Source: Citrobacter koseri ATCC BAA-895 (GTDB lineage: Bacteria; Pseudomonadota; Gammaproteobacteria; Enterobacterales; Enterobacteriaceae). Taken from it: a DNA stretch of 64,000 bases. Of the stretch, positions 44,728-53,264 are shown piece by piece (position 1 is the stretch's first letter; the number at the start of each line of letters is the position of its first letter). The position numbers and the translations under genes were made by a program. The notes under the pieces are model-generated. The model saw nothing but the letters and a program-made list of their open reading frames with translations, searched no databases and was not told the DNA's origin. Location of the stretch: the NCBI RefSeq assembly GCF_000018045.1, contig NC_009792.1:1116001-1180000 (forward strand), read 5' to 3'.

Positions 44728-46698
44728 TCAGAACTTATATTCCACCCCGGCCCAGAAATTACGGCCTTCCTCGATAAACCCTTCGCTGTAGGCATACTTC
44801 GTATCGAACAGGTTGTTCACGGACGCGTTGACGCTAAAACCGTAGCCCACCGCATAATCCGCGCGGATATGGGTAATGGCAAATCCGCCCGCTTTCTGTG
44901 AACCGTCTGAATTGCTGTAGCTGGAGGAACGCGCTTCTTCTGACAGCGTAACACTCAGCGGTTCCCACGGCTTGAGCGTCATCCATGCGGTGAGCGTCTG
45001 CGTTGGCAAATCGGTGATTTCACCGATTTCATCACGCTTGACGTCCGCGTGGATCAGCCCATAGCTCAGCCCGACATCCAGCATTTCAGACACATTGCCT
45101 TTGATTCCGGCATCCAGACCGGTGTAATCCACCCGGCCGCTATTGCGGTTCTGGATCGTATCGGCATCAATGTTGTGCGACAGGATTGCGTCGGTCACAC
45201 GGTTATAGTACACGCTGACCTCGAATCCCCAGTCGCGGGTCAGCGAACCGTTCCAGGTCAGATCCACGCTGCGGGCGCGTTCGGGTTTTAACTGCGGGTT
45301 GACGATAGCCACCTGGTTATACGCCGGTTTCGACGTGGTATACCGCTCTTTGAGCGTCGGGAAACGCGTCCGGTCAGAGTAAGAGAGCGCCAGCGTGTCC
45401 TCGTTTGCGAAGTGGTATTTGGTCATGACCTGCCAGTTAAACGCCGACTGGTTGTTGTCGTCGTAGTGGGTTACGCTGCCGTCTTTTTCGTGTTTCATCC
45501 CTTCCAGACTGTCACGCCAGTCATAGCTAATACCGGCCACGACATCCACATTATCGGCTGCGGCCCACTGGTATTCGCTGGCTAACGACCAGGTACGGTC
45601 TTCATAGCGATCGTATGCCGCATGCGGCGCGCCTTTTTCACGGTGGACGTCATCTTTCCAGTTAACGGCGAACGAGAGCAGATCGTTTTCACGCATTTCG
45701 GCGGCGAGTTGTAACCCTGCGCCATCGCTGTAATCAGAATAGTGGCTATAGCTGCCTTTCTTGTTTTTCAGGTCGGCAAGGGAGTTGTACATCATCAGCG
45801 TGTTTTCAAAGGTGTCGCGATAAAGCCGGCTTTTCAGCGTAAAGCGATCGCCCAGATGCGTGGTGCCCTGATAGTAATAACTCTCTTTATCGTATTGCGG
45901 CCACTGCCAGTAGCGCGACTTCTGGCTGCTGGTGCCTGCGTATGGCGGGTTGTCTTTTTCACCGTCCTGGTTGATATAGGTCAGGGTGTACTCGTCATTT
46001 TCGCGCGGCGTGAAGCCCAACTTAACAATGCCCCGTTTATCATCTGCCGACGAGTTGATCATCTTCCCGTTGCTGCCTGCAATGGCGTTGTCCACCCCGT
46101 GCGGCAGACCCAGGAAATCCTGCTTCAACTGGCTACCGCTGACTTGCAGATAACCCAGCTCATTACTGGCGCCAAACGAGGCGTGCATATCGTGGGCGTT
46201 ATCTTTGCTCCGGCTCCATCCCTGGCGATAACCGATGCTCCCTTCGAGAGGTTTTGTCGGTTTTTTGGTGGTGATGTTGATCGCGCCGCCCATCTGGTTA
46301 GGGCCTTGCAACAGCGATGAGTAGCCTTTGGACACCTCAACGGAGGCAATGTCCGAGGTGAGGAAGCGCCCTAAGTCGAGGTTGCCGTCGTAAGGGATGT
46401 AAACCGGCACGCCGTCGAAAAAGATCGGAACCTGGCGGCTGTCAAAACCGCGAACTTTGACCTGCTGTTCGTTGCGGTTGCCTGATTTTTGCAACGCCAC
46501 GCCGGGGATGACGCTTAATGCCTGCGCCACATTCTGCTTATCCAGATCCTGCATGGTTTGTTGACCAAGCACCGTGGTGGTCGCCGCAGAGGCGGGGCTC
46601 GACCAGACGGTCATGGTGTCGCTTTCTTGCCCAGCAAACGCATTATGCGCAAAAGCTACCGATAATGCCGTGTAAAGACAACTCTGAGTGAATTTCAT
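44728..46698 (-). CDS. TonB-dependent outer-membrane receptor of the ModE-controlled operon
   Basis: The 656-residue receptor has a signal peptide (about 1-22, ending AHNAFA), a TonB-box-like DTMTV (27-31), a plug (about 35-150, VKVRGFDSRQVPIFFDGVPVYIP and VEVSKGYSSLLQGPNQMGG in part) and a beta barrel ending in EYKF. It is not close to known iron receptors I recognise. It is the last gene of a six-gene operon headed by a ModE-type operator and containing modD. That context suggests uptake of a molybdenum or tungsten species, not iron. ATG 46698 has GGAA upstream; ATG 46719 is also in frame. The substrate is inferred only. Confidence 0.85.
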   Translation of the reverse strand: MKFTQSCLYTALSVAFAHNAFAGQESDTMTVWSSPASAATTTVLGQQTMQDLDKQNVAQALSVIPGVALQKSGNRNEQQVKVRGFDSRQVPIFFDGVPVYIPYDGNLDLGRFLTSDIASVEVSKGYSSLLQGPNQMGGAINITTKKPTKPLEGSIGYRQGWSRSKDNAHDMHASFGASNELGYLQVSGSQLKQDFLGLPHGVDNAIAGSNGKMINSSADDKRGIVKLGFTPRENDEYTLTYINQDGEKDNPPYAGTSSQKSRYWQWPQYDKESYYYQGTTHLGDRFTLKSRLYRDTFENTLMMYNSLADLKNKKGSYSHYSDYSDGAGLQLAAEMRENDLLSFAVNWKDDVHREKGAPHAAYDRYEDRTWSLASEYQWAAADNVDVVAGISYDWRDSLEGMKHEKDGSVTHYDDNNQSAFNWQVMTKYHFANEDTLALSYSDRTRFPTLKERYTTSKPAYNQVAIVNPQLKPERARSVDLTWNGSLTRDWGFEVSVYYNRVTDAILSHNIDADTIQNRNSGRVDYTGLDAGIKGNVSEMLDVGLSYGLIHADVKRDEIGEITDLPTQTLTAWMTLKPWEPLSVTLSEEARSSSYSNSDGSQKAGGFAITHIRADYAVGYGFSVNASVNNLFDTKYAYSEGFIEEGRNFWAGVEYKF

Positions 46699-46721
46699 TG
46701 TTTTTATTCCATTTATCAATG

Positions 46722-47579
46722 TTATATGTCACTTTCGTCCGGGTTCAGGATGACGTTGATATCCATCGGTGGTGCGTAGTACGGTGCGGATGTAATAAAG
46801 AGCCTGATACCACAGTCGAGATAACTCGCCAGAGTGGCGAGGTTGATGCCGCCAGTCAGCGCCAGCGTGCAATGGGGAGCCAGTGAAGGCGCCGTCCGGG
46901 CCACCTCCGCCGCCTGATGTGGGGTAAATTTGTCGAGTTGCAAAACGTCGGGGCCAGCGCGGAGCGCTTCAAGGGCTTCCTCTGGGGTGTCTGCTTCGAC
47001 GACGATCTTTTTTTCCGGGGCATGACGGCGCAACTGCGAAATGGCCCCGGCCCAGTCGTTACCGGGGGCGAGAAAGCGGCGGTGATTTGCAAACAGCAGC
47101 ACGGTTTCCGCGCACCCGGCGCGGTGAATGATTCCGCCTGCGGCGAGCACCGCCTGTGCGGCTAACAGCCGGGTGCCGGGAATGGCTTTACGCGTGCAGG
47201 CTATTTGCCCGTCGGGGTAACGGCTATGCAGGATGTGAAGCATGCTGTCGAGATAGTGTGAAACGCCGCAACTCCACTCCAGTACGTTTTGTACGGCCTT
47301 CCAGCCCTGGTGCAGCGCCGCCGCATTCCCGCTGACGCTGATCAATTGTTGACCGGCTGCGGCGCGCTCGCCGTCGTTCATCTGCTCCAGGACGGTCAGC
47401 CCCAGCGACTGCAACATTTGTCTGGCCACGGCAATGCCGCTCACGCAGCCGCCCTGGCGATGGCGGAAGGTCATGCGGCCTGGCAGATTGCCGATGCCCA
47501 GAGCGCGCGTGGTCAGGTCGCCTCCCTGAATATCCTCCAGCAGCAATGCGTCCGTTTGTGCGTGTGAGAAGTAGATCAT
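46722..47579 (-). CDS. modD: ModD, NadC-like protein of molybdenum transport loci
   Basis: The 285-residue protein is homologous to quinolinate phosphoribosyltransferase (NadC): N-terminal alpha/beta sandwich (LLLEDIQGGDLTTRALG) and C-terminal barrel with ACTRKAIPGTR, VEADTPEEALEAL, LQLDKFTP and LTGGINLATL. ModD forms occur next to molybdate transporters (for example Rhodobacter modABCD); their reaction is not established. NadC itself is expected elsewhere. The ATG overlaps the methyltransferase stop (ATGA), implying coupled translation. A role in processing the imported molybdenum compound is inference. Confidence 0.87.
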   Translation of the reverse strand: MIYFSHAQTDALLLEDIQGGDLTTRALGIGNLPGRMTFRHRQGGCVSGIAVARQMLQSLGLTVLEQMNDGERAAAGQQLISVSGNAAALHQGWKAVQNVLEWSCGVSHYLDSMLHILHSRYPDGQIACTRKAIPGTRLLAAQAVLAAGGIIHRAGCAETVLLFANHRRFLAPGNDWAGAISQLRRHAPEKKIVVEADTPEEALEALRAGPDVLQLDKFTPHQAAEVARTAPSLAPHCTLALTGGINLATLASYLDCGIRLFITSAPYYAPPMDINVILNPDESDI

Positions 47580-48388
47580 TTCAGCGCCTTTTGTGGAATG
47601 CTGTCCCACCAGATCAGCGCCCAGTCCCGGCTGGCCGGGGCAAGGGCGCTGGCATCCTGCTGTTGATACCAGCGGTACAGACGTTCACGCTCTTCATCGC
47701 TGATGTCGCCCATGCTCCAGCGAACGTTTTCAGCAAAGCGTTCCCAGGTGCTGTTGTCCTGCTGGCAGTTCTGCCCACGGATAAAATCGACATGGGCACA
47801 GATCCCCATCTGGTACAGGACATTGAGGGCATAAATATAGTTAGGCAGCTCGATAACCTCGCGACCCAACGCGCGCTGGATAGTGGGGGAAACAAAAGAG
47901 GAACTGACCAGGTGCGTGGTATAGACGCGCAGCCGCGCCTGGTTGTTGAGTTTTGTCATCGCCTGGCGCATATCCGCAACGAGCGTTGAGCGGGAGGCAA
48001 CGGCGATATCGCAGCGCGGGAGATCGCTCCAGTCCTCTTCCCAGGCGCGTTGCACCCAGTGAACATGGGTTGCCCGTTGCTCTGTCGCGCGACGGGCGGC
48101 AACTCGCAGCATTCCGGGGCTGTAATCCACGCCGCAGATATGCGGTATTTTGCCCGCTAACGCCAGCGAGACGGTGCCCGGGCCACAGCCCATATCAAAC
48201 AGCGAGTTCACGCCCTGCAAATCCATTTTCTCCATCAACTGTTGCAGGTAGGTGTCCGTCGGCGACGCGCAGTTTTCTGCCATTTTCTCTGCCCGTTTAT
48301 CCCAATGGTCGGGCGTTTTTTCCGTTCGTTTCGCCTGCAACAGCTGCTGGCGGTAGAGGTCTGCAAAATCAATGTCATCAATGAGCAT
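47576..48388 (-). CDS. Class I SAM-dependent methyltransferase in the ModE-controlled operon
   Basis: The 270-residue cytoplasmic protein has the SAM motif SLFDMGCGPGTVSLAL (about 62-77) and post-I region HICGVDYSPGML. The C-terminal half is Trp-rich (RWSMGDISDEERERLYRWY, quoted in part; DWALIWWDSIPQ). No signal peptide is seen. The acceptor substrate cannot be read from sequence. It sits between the ATPase (9 bp gap) and modD (4-bp overlap), so it probably acts in the same pathway, for example modifying or breaking down a metal-binding ligand. Confidence 0.82.
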   Translation of the reverse strand: MLIDDIDFADLYRQQLLQAKRTEKTPDHWDKRAEKMAENCASPTDTYLQQLMEKMDLQGVNSLFDMGCGPGTVSLALAGKIPHICGVDYSPGMLRVAARRATEQRATHVHWVQRAWEEDWSDLPRCDIAVASRSTLVADMRQAMTKLNNQARLRVYTTHLVSSSFVSPTIQRALGREVIELPNYIYALNVLYQMGICAHVDFIRGQNCQQDNSTWERFAENVRWSMGDISDEERERLYRWYQQQDASALAPASRDWALIWWDSIPQKALK

Positions 48389-48397
48389 GGCTGTCCC

Positions 48398-49156
48398 TTA
48401 TTGCTGATCGCCAAAAAGATGGCGGTGGATTTGTGTGGGCGAGACCCGATAAAGCGCGGCCAGATTGTCGGCAGCAAGCTGGCGCTCTGGCGCGCCTTGC
48501 GATACCTGGCCGTCGGACTCCACGCGCACGACGCTGTCGGCTATCGCCCTGGCATGGAGCGGATGATGGGTTGACATCAGTAGCGCCATCCCCGTTTTTT
48601 TCAGTGTCACCAGCGTGTCGAGCAGGCGGATCTGGTGGCCAAAGTCGAGGCTGGAGGCGGGTTCATCCAGCAGTAGCAGGCGAGGGCGTTGCGCCAGAGC
48701 GCGGGCGATCAGCACCAGTTGACGCTCTCCGCCGCTCAGGGTGTTCCAGCGTCGGTGCGCCAGATGGACGATTTCAAGCGCGGCGAGCTGCTGGTGGGCA
48801 ATTTCTCGCTCCCTGGCGCCGGGAACGGCGAATGCCGCCATTTTCGGCGTCAGCCCCATCATCACCATATCCAGAGCGGTGAAGGCGAACGCGCCGTCGT
48901 GCGCCTGTGGCACCCAGGCAATGGCGCTGGCGCGCTCCCGGTCTGAAAAACGCTGCACCGCCACGCCATCAAGCAGGATGTCGCCGCTGATCAAGGGGAG
49001 AACGCCAAGAATGGTGCGCATCAGCGTGGTCTTGCCGCTGCCGTTTGCGCCGAGTAAACAGCAAATTTCTCCCGCCGGTACGGTAAAAGAGACGTCGCGC
49101 AAAACCGGGCGTCGAGCGTATCCCAGGTTGGCGTGGTGAACCGTCAGTCGTGTCAT
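48398..49156 (-). CDS. ABC transporter ATPase (FecE/BtuD type)
   Basis: The 252-residue ATPase has Walker A GANGSGKTT (about 35-43), Q-loop WVPQAHDG, signature LSGGERQLVLIARALAQ and Walker B LLLLDEPASSLD, with switch His in LLMSTHHPLHA. It is of the FepC/FecE/BtuD class that powers type II importers. It overlaps the permease by four bases (ATGA). Molybdate importers of this class exist (MolBCA of Haemophilus influenzae). Confidence 0.92.
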   Translation of the reverse strand: MTRLTVHHANLGYARRPVLRDVSFTVPAGEICCLLGANGSGKTTLMRTILGVLPLISGDILLDGVAVQRFSDRERASAIAWVPQAHDGAFAFTALDMVMMGLTPKMAAFAVPGAREREIAHQQLAALEIVHLAHRRWNTLSGGERQLVLIARALAQRPRLLLLDEPASSLDFGHQIRLLDTLVTLKKTGMALLMSTHHPLHARAIADSVVRVESDGQVSQGAPERQLAADNLAALYRVSPTQIHRHLFGDQQ

Positions 49157-50139
49157 TGGCGTCCTCCGCGCAGCAGAAGCAGCAAAAAGAAAGGGGCGCC
49201 GATAAATGCGGTGAGGATACCGAGTGGAATCTCCGTACTGCTGATTGCGCGCGCGAGTGTGTCGGTCAGCAGCAGTAAAATGGCGCCGGCGCCCATTGAG
49301 ACAGGAAGCAACTGCTGGTGGTTATTGCCGGTGAGCAACCTGCCGATATGCGGCACGACTAAGCCTATCCAGCCGATAATCCCGGCAATCGCCACCGTGC
49401 TGGCGGTGATGAGCGTCGCGCAGACAATCAGCGCGAGCCGAAGGCGGGTAACGTTGATGCCCAGGGAACGGGCTTCATCATCTGAAAGCGTCAGTAAATT
49501 CATACGCCAGCGCAGTAGCAGCAAAGGGATGGCGCCGAACAGAATCAGCGGCGCCGAGAAGCAAAGATCATGCAGCGTGATGGTAGAGAGCCCGCCGAGT
49601 AACCAGAAGGTGATGGAGGGCAACTGGGTATAGGGATCGGCCAGCGTTTTTATCAGGGAAATTCCCGCGCCGCACAGCGTACCGAGCGCGATACCCACCA
49701 GCACAAGGGTTAATACGGGGTCGTGACGCGTCACCCGGCGGGTAATCAGCCAGACGCCAGCAACCACCAGCAGACCGCCGCCGAACGCGTAGAGCTGGAT
49801 AAACAAAATCGGCAGGCCCAGCAAAATCGCCGTACATGCGCCTAAACCCGCTCCGGCGGCAACGCCGAGAATATCCGGGGAGACCAGCGGGTTGCGAAAC
49901 ATCCCCTGATACGTCGTGCCCGCGCCCGCCAGCGCAGCGCCCAGCAGCAGCGCGGCGAGAATGCGGGGGAGGCGGATCTGCCAGAACACGATTTGATCCT
50001 GTGTCGGCACCGTGTCATGGCTGAAGATCATCGCCAGCACCTGCCGGGCATCGAGGTGATAAGCGCCCGATACAGTGGCAAAGGCAATACAGAGAAGGGC
50101 AATCCCCAGCATCAGGACAGAAAGGGTGGTCGTTCTCAT
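49153..50139 (-). CDS. ABC transporter permease (FecCD/BtuC type)
   Basis: The 328-residue permease has about ten transmembrane helices and the family motifs LPRILAALLLGAALAGAGTTYQGMFRNPL (quoted family region, residues about 60-90), PDILGVAAGAGLGA and the coupling region DEARSLGINV with GIIGWIGLVVPHIGR. The start at 50139 shares one base with the preceding stop (TGATG), so it is translationally coupled; ATG 50154 is an alternative. It works with the flanking ATPase and binding protein. Confidence 0.92.
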   Translation of the reverse strand: MRTTTLSVLMLGIALLCIAFATVSGAYHLDARQVLAMIFSHDTVPTQDQIVFWQIRLPRILAALLLGAALAGAGTTYQGMFRNPLVSPDILGVAAGAGLGACTAILLGLPILFIQLYAFGGGLLVVAGVWLITRRVTRHDPVLTLVLVGIALGTLCGAGISLIKTLADPYTQLPSITFWLLGGLSTITLHDLCFSAPLILFGAIPLLLLRWRMNLLTLSDDEARSLGINVTRLRLALIVCATLITASTVAIAGIIGWIGLVVPHIGRLLTGNNHQQLLPVSMGAGAILLLLTDTLARAISSTEIPLGILTAFIGAPFFLLLLLRGGRQ

Positions 50140-51170
50140 CAGATGATCGCCCACTGTTGATACTGTTCGTCAGTCAGCGACGTATGCCAGAACAGGCGCG
50201 CATAACGCACCATATCGTCTTTAAAATGTTGATTAACGTTCGGGTCCAGCCAGGCATGCAACCGGCGCAGCCCGAGTAAACGGTTAATGCCCGGCGGCGC
50301 ATCCAGCCAGCCAAACGGCAGGCCGCTCAGGAAAAGAATGCGTTTGTCCGCAACCGCCTTAACGCCTTGCCAGACGGGGTCGTGACGCAGGTAGTGCGCC
50401 GTGGCGGCATCCTGTACCAGAATGATGTCGGGCTGCCAGGTGAGTAAGTTTTCCATAGAGACCTGGGCCAGTCCGCTTCGTCCTGGGATTCGCGCTACGT
50501 TGTGTAATCCCAGCAACTCTGCCGCTTCCGTATGCAGCGATCCCTGTAATCCCGTCTCCAGACCTCGGGCGCCCCGCGCCGCATAAAAACGAATACCGGC
50601 AGCAGGCGTGTGGGAAAACGCGAGCGCTTGCGCAATGAAGCGCTGAGCCAGCGCCGCCTGAGCGGCAGTACGCGCCTCCATTCCCAGCGCTTGTCCCGCG
50701 GCTTGCAGTTGTTCCGGCGTTTGCCGCAGTTCACCGTTAATCAGCAGCCACGGAATCCGGGTCTGAGCGCTGACCTGGCGCGCCTGCGAAAGCCAGGTTT
50801 CATCGGCGTTGCCGCAATCCACTACCAGATCGGGATGCAGGGCCAGCAGTCCTTCCAGAGACAACGTGCTGGCGCGCCCCGCCAGCCTGCCCAGTTTGGG
50901 CAACGCCCGAATGGACTCGGGGAAGGGAATCGCCGCCTGGCGCGAGAAATCAAAAGAGGAGAAACCCACCAGCTTTTCCGGCGCGACGGCCAGCAGTAAC
51001 ACATCGGCGGGCGCACCAGCGCTCACCACGCGGCGAATAATATTGCCTTCCGGCGGGCGGCCAATAGCAAACGTCAGCGGTGTCTGCGCAATGCCAGGGA
51101 GGTGGCGAAACAGCAGCGCAGAGGCCATCGCCTGAGCGAATCTCCGTCTTGTGAGCAGCATTGTTTTCAT
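50139..51170 (-). CDS. Periplasmic substrate-binding protein (BtuF/MolA-like) with Tat-type signal
   Basis: The 343-residue protein has a signal peptide with a twin-arginine pattern, T-R-R-R-F-A-Q at residues 7-13, before a hydrophobic stretch (AMASALLF). The mature part is a class III two-lobe binding protein (VLLLAVAPEKLVGF, LEGLLALHPDLVVDCGN, MENLLTWQPDIILVQD). A C-terminal stretch LPFGWLDAPPGINRLLGL is shared with binding proteins for oxyanions or chelates. It is the first gene of the operon, 20 bp from the ModE-type operator. Ligand identity (molybdate, tungstate or a chelate) is inferred from context. Confidence 0.87.
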   Translation of the reverse strand: MKTMLLTRRRFAQAMASALLFRHLPGIAQTPLTFAIGRPPEGNIIRRVVSAGAPADVLLLAVAPEKLVGFSSFDFSRQAAIPFPESIRALPKLGRLAGRASTLSLEGLLALHPDLVVDCGNADETWLSQARQVSAQTRIPWLLINGELRQTPEQLQAAGQALGMEARTAAQAALAQRFIAQALAFSHTPAAGIRFYAARGARGLETGLQGSLHTEAAELLGLHNVARIPGRSGLAQVSMENLLTWQPDIILVQDAATAHYLRHDPVWQGVKAVADKRILFLSGLPFGWLDAPPGINRLLGLRRLHAWLDPNVNQHFKDDMVRYARLFWHTSLTDEQYQQWAII

Positions 51171-51189
51171 CCTGAAATGGTTAAAAAAT

Positions 51190-51213
51190 CGCTATATGTT
51201 TACATATATAACG
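51190..51213. promoter_or_regulatory. ModE-type operator at the six-gene operon promoter
   Basis: CGCTATAT (51190-51197), eight bases, ATATAACG (51206-51213) has the same length and outer half-sites as the operator of E. coli modA (CGTTATAT...CATAACG). It overlaps the probable -10 region read on the minus strand, with a TTGATA -35-like element further upstream. Molybdate-bound ModE would repress the operon, giving expression only when molybdenum is scarce. Confidence 0.82.
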
Positions 51214-51313
51214 TTAAAAAACTTGTTCAGTATCAAATTCTCACCGATGAAAAGGGGGGCTAACCCTTAAGAGCTATGAGGGGCAGAGCTGAACGCGCGG
51301 CATTGCCAGGAAG

Positions 51314-51341
51314 AAAAATCCGCGACGGCGCGCGGATTTTT
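51314..51341 (-). terminator. Terminator of treA
   Basis: AAAAATCCGCG, loop, CGCGGATTTTT; symmetric A/T runs allow use in either direction. It lies 23 bp beyond the treA stop. Confidence 0.85.
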
Positions 51342-51364
51342 GTCAGCATGATGGTCGGGTCACA

Positions 51365-53077
51365 TTACGGCGTGGTTTCAACCTGTTTTTGCGGCGCAGG
51401 CTGGGAAGCGCCTGGCGCTGCGGGGCGAGTGGCCGGTACGCTGTCGCACGGTTTCTCTTTTGGACAGATCAGGTCGAGCATTTTTAACGTCACGCCGTTG
51501 GTCCAGCCGAAACCATCCTGAAGAGGGTATTCTCCACCGCCGCCGCCGGTTCCCGTACTGCTGACGTCATATTTCTCAACCAGCTTTTGTTCGCGGTCGT
51601 AGGTATGCTGAACGTTAGTGAGGAAGCGCCAGGTGACATCCATCGCGACGTTGTCCTGCCCGTAATTCTGCAACCCTTCGGTCGCCACCCACTGTAATGG
51701 CGCCCAGCCATTGGGGGCGTCCCATTGCTGCCCGCTTTTCACCGAGGTGGTGGACAGTCCGCCAGGCTGCAACAGGTGCGCCTGGGTCGCGGCAGCCACT
51801 TTGCTGGCGCGATCTTTCGCCGCCGCGTTGACATACAGCGGGAACAGCGTGGCCGCCGTCAGTTGGTTACGCACCTTTTTGCTTTTCAGATCGTAGTCGG
51901 CATACCAGCCTTCCTGATTGTTCCACAGGTGCGTTTCAATGCCTTTCTGACGGGCGCTGGCGAGCGCTTCATACTGGTTTGCGTTGGCGTCATCGCCTGC
52001 CGCTTTGCTGGCGCGCGCCAGCATTTTCTCCAGTTTATACAGCAGGGCGTTGAGATCGACAGGGACGATGCTGGTGGTGCGAATGGTGCTCAGCTGATTC
52101 GGGTCGTCCATCCAGCGCGAGCTGAAATCCCAGCCCGATGCGGCGGCAGATCGCAGGTCGCGATAAATCTCGGTTGCCGGGCGGTTCGGGTTGCTCTTCG
52201 CGGTGGTGATATCTTCCATCCACGACTCCGGTCGCGGCGTGTCCCGGTCATCCCAGTAGCGGTTCAGGACGGTGCCGTCATCCAGTTTCACCACGCGCTT
52301 ATTCTGCTCGCCGGGCTGGAGATTCTCCACGCCCTCCATCCAGTAGGCATACTCTTTTTGCAACTGCGGCAGGTATTTTTTCAGGGCGTCGTCGCCCTCA
52401 TGCTGCGCCAGCAATTCCACCATAAATGCGAAGAAAGGCGGCTGCGAGCGGCTCAGATAGTAGGTACGGTTGCCGTTGGGGATATGCCCCCAGGAATCCA
52501 GCTCATAGCCGAAATTCGCCACCATATCGGCGACCTTATCCCAGTGATCGCTTTCGGCAAGTCCCAGCATGGTAAAATAGCTATCCCAATAATAGACTTC
52601 CCGGAAACGTCCGCCAGGCACCACATACGGTTCCGGCAGCGGCAATAACGAATCCCATTTTCCGGCGCTCTCCGTTGTGCGGGTCAACACGGGCCACAGG
52701 CCGTCAATATGTTCACGCAGCGACTGTCCTTCCGGCGGAACGTATTTTTCCCCTTCTTTGGGCAGCGTAAAGTTCACATCAACAAAGTGACGCAAATCGA
52801 AGCCTGACTGGTTTCGTTGCATCCGGTAATCCGCGAGGATCATCAGCGGATCGCTGTTAGGCACGGCATCGGCGAACGTTTTCTGATCGGGGAACAGTTT
52901 GACGCTCTGCACGTCATTAAACAGCGGCCCCAGCAGAATATCCGGGGGCTGCGGAGGACTGGCCGGCTGTTCCTCAGCATGCGCCGAGAGCGACGCGAAT
53001 GTCAGCAGGGTGCTTGCAACGGTCAGTTTTATGGCGAAAGAGAGCGTGCCGGAATGGCGAAGCGCAGGTGTTATCAT
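51365..53077 (-). CDS. treA: Periplasmic trehalase TreA
   Basis: The 570-residue glycoside hydrolase family 37 enzyme splits trehalose into two glucose in the periplasm. A signal peptide is visible (about 1-34, ending LSAHA). Family signatures are PGGRFREVYYWDSYF and QWDAPNGWAPLQW; catalytic acid and base lie in SGWDFSSRW and GGGGEYPLQDGFGWTNGV (in part). The start at 53077 has AAGGAGA upstream; an extension to 53122 is not supported. The C-terminus is Pro/Ala-rich and a little longer than in E. coli. Confidence 0.95.
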   Translation of the reverse strand: MITPALRHSGTLSFAIKLTVASTLLTFASLSAHAEEQPASPPQPPDILLGPLFNDVQSVKLFPDQKTFADAVPNSDPLMILADYRMQRNQSGFDLRHFVDVNFTLPKEGEKYVPPEGQSLREHIDGLWPVLTRTTESAGKWDSLLPLPEPYVVPGGRFREVYYWDSYFTMLGLAESDHWDKVADMVANFGYELDSWGHIPNGNRTYYLSRSQPPFFAFMVELLAQHEGDDALKKYLPQLQKEYAYWMEGVENLQPGEQNKRVVKLDDGTVLNRYWDDRDTPRPESWMEDITTAKSNPNRPATEIYRDLRSAAASGWDFSSRWMDDPNQLSTIRTTSIVPVDLNALLYKLEKMLARASKAAGDDANANQYEALASARQKGIETHLWNNQEGWYADYDLKSKKVRNQLTAATLFPLYVNAAAKDRASKVAAATQAHLLQPGGLSTTSVKSGQQWDAPNGWAPLQWVATEGLQNYGQDNVAMDVTWRFLTNVQHTYDREQKLVEKYDVSSTGTGGGGGEYPLQDGFGWTNGVTLKMLDLICPKEKPCDSVPATRPAAPGASQPAPQKQVETTP

Positions 53078-53264
53078 CAATATTCTCCTTAACGGCGTGC
53101 CGCAGTCAGCGGCATGAACCATGACAAAACCTTAGTCCAGGATTGCCATGTGCGCGTGATCGAACCGCTATTTTGGGAACTGGTAAACATTTCCCGTTAT
53201 CGCCGGTTGAAGCGTGGGAATGCGACAGCGCGCCCTCAGAAGAGGACGCGCGATGGGAGAGCGG

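Noticed and set aside
51171..51189. Moco or other riboswitch leader for the ModE-type operon
   Set aside because: Only about 20 bases separate the operator from the first start codon, too short for an aptamer.
51725..52648. 307-codon plus-strand frame inside treA
   Set aside because: It is a mirror frame of a well-supported trehalase gene with high GC third positions and has no recognisable domain. The same applies to 21247-22110 minus in fadD and 37992-38690 plus in cvrA.
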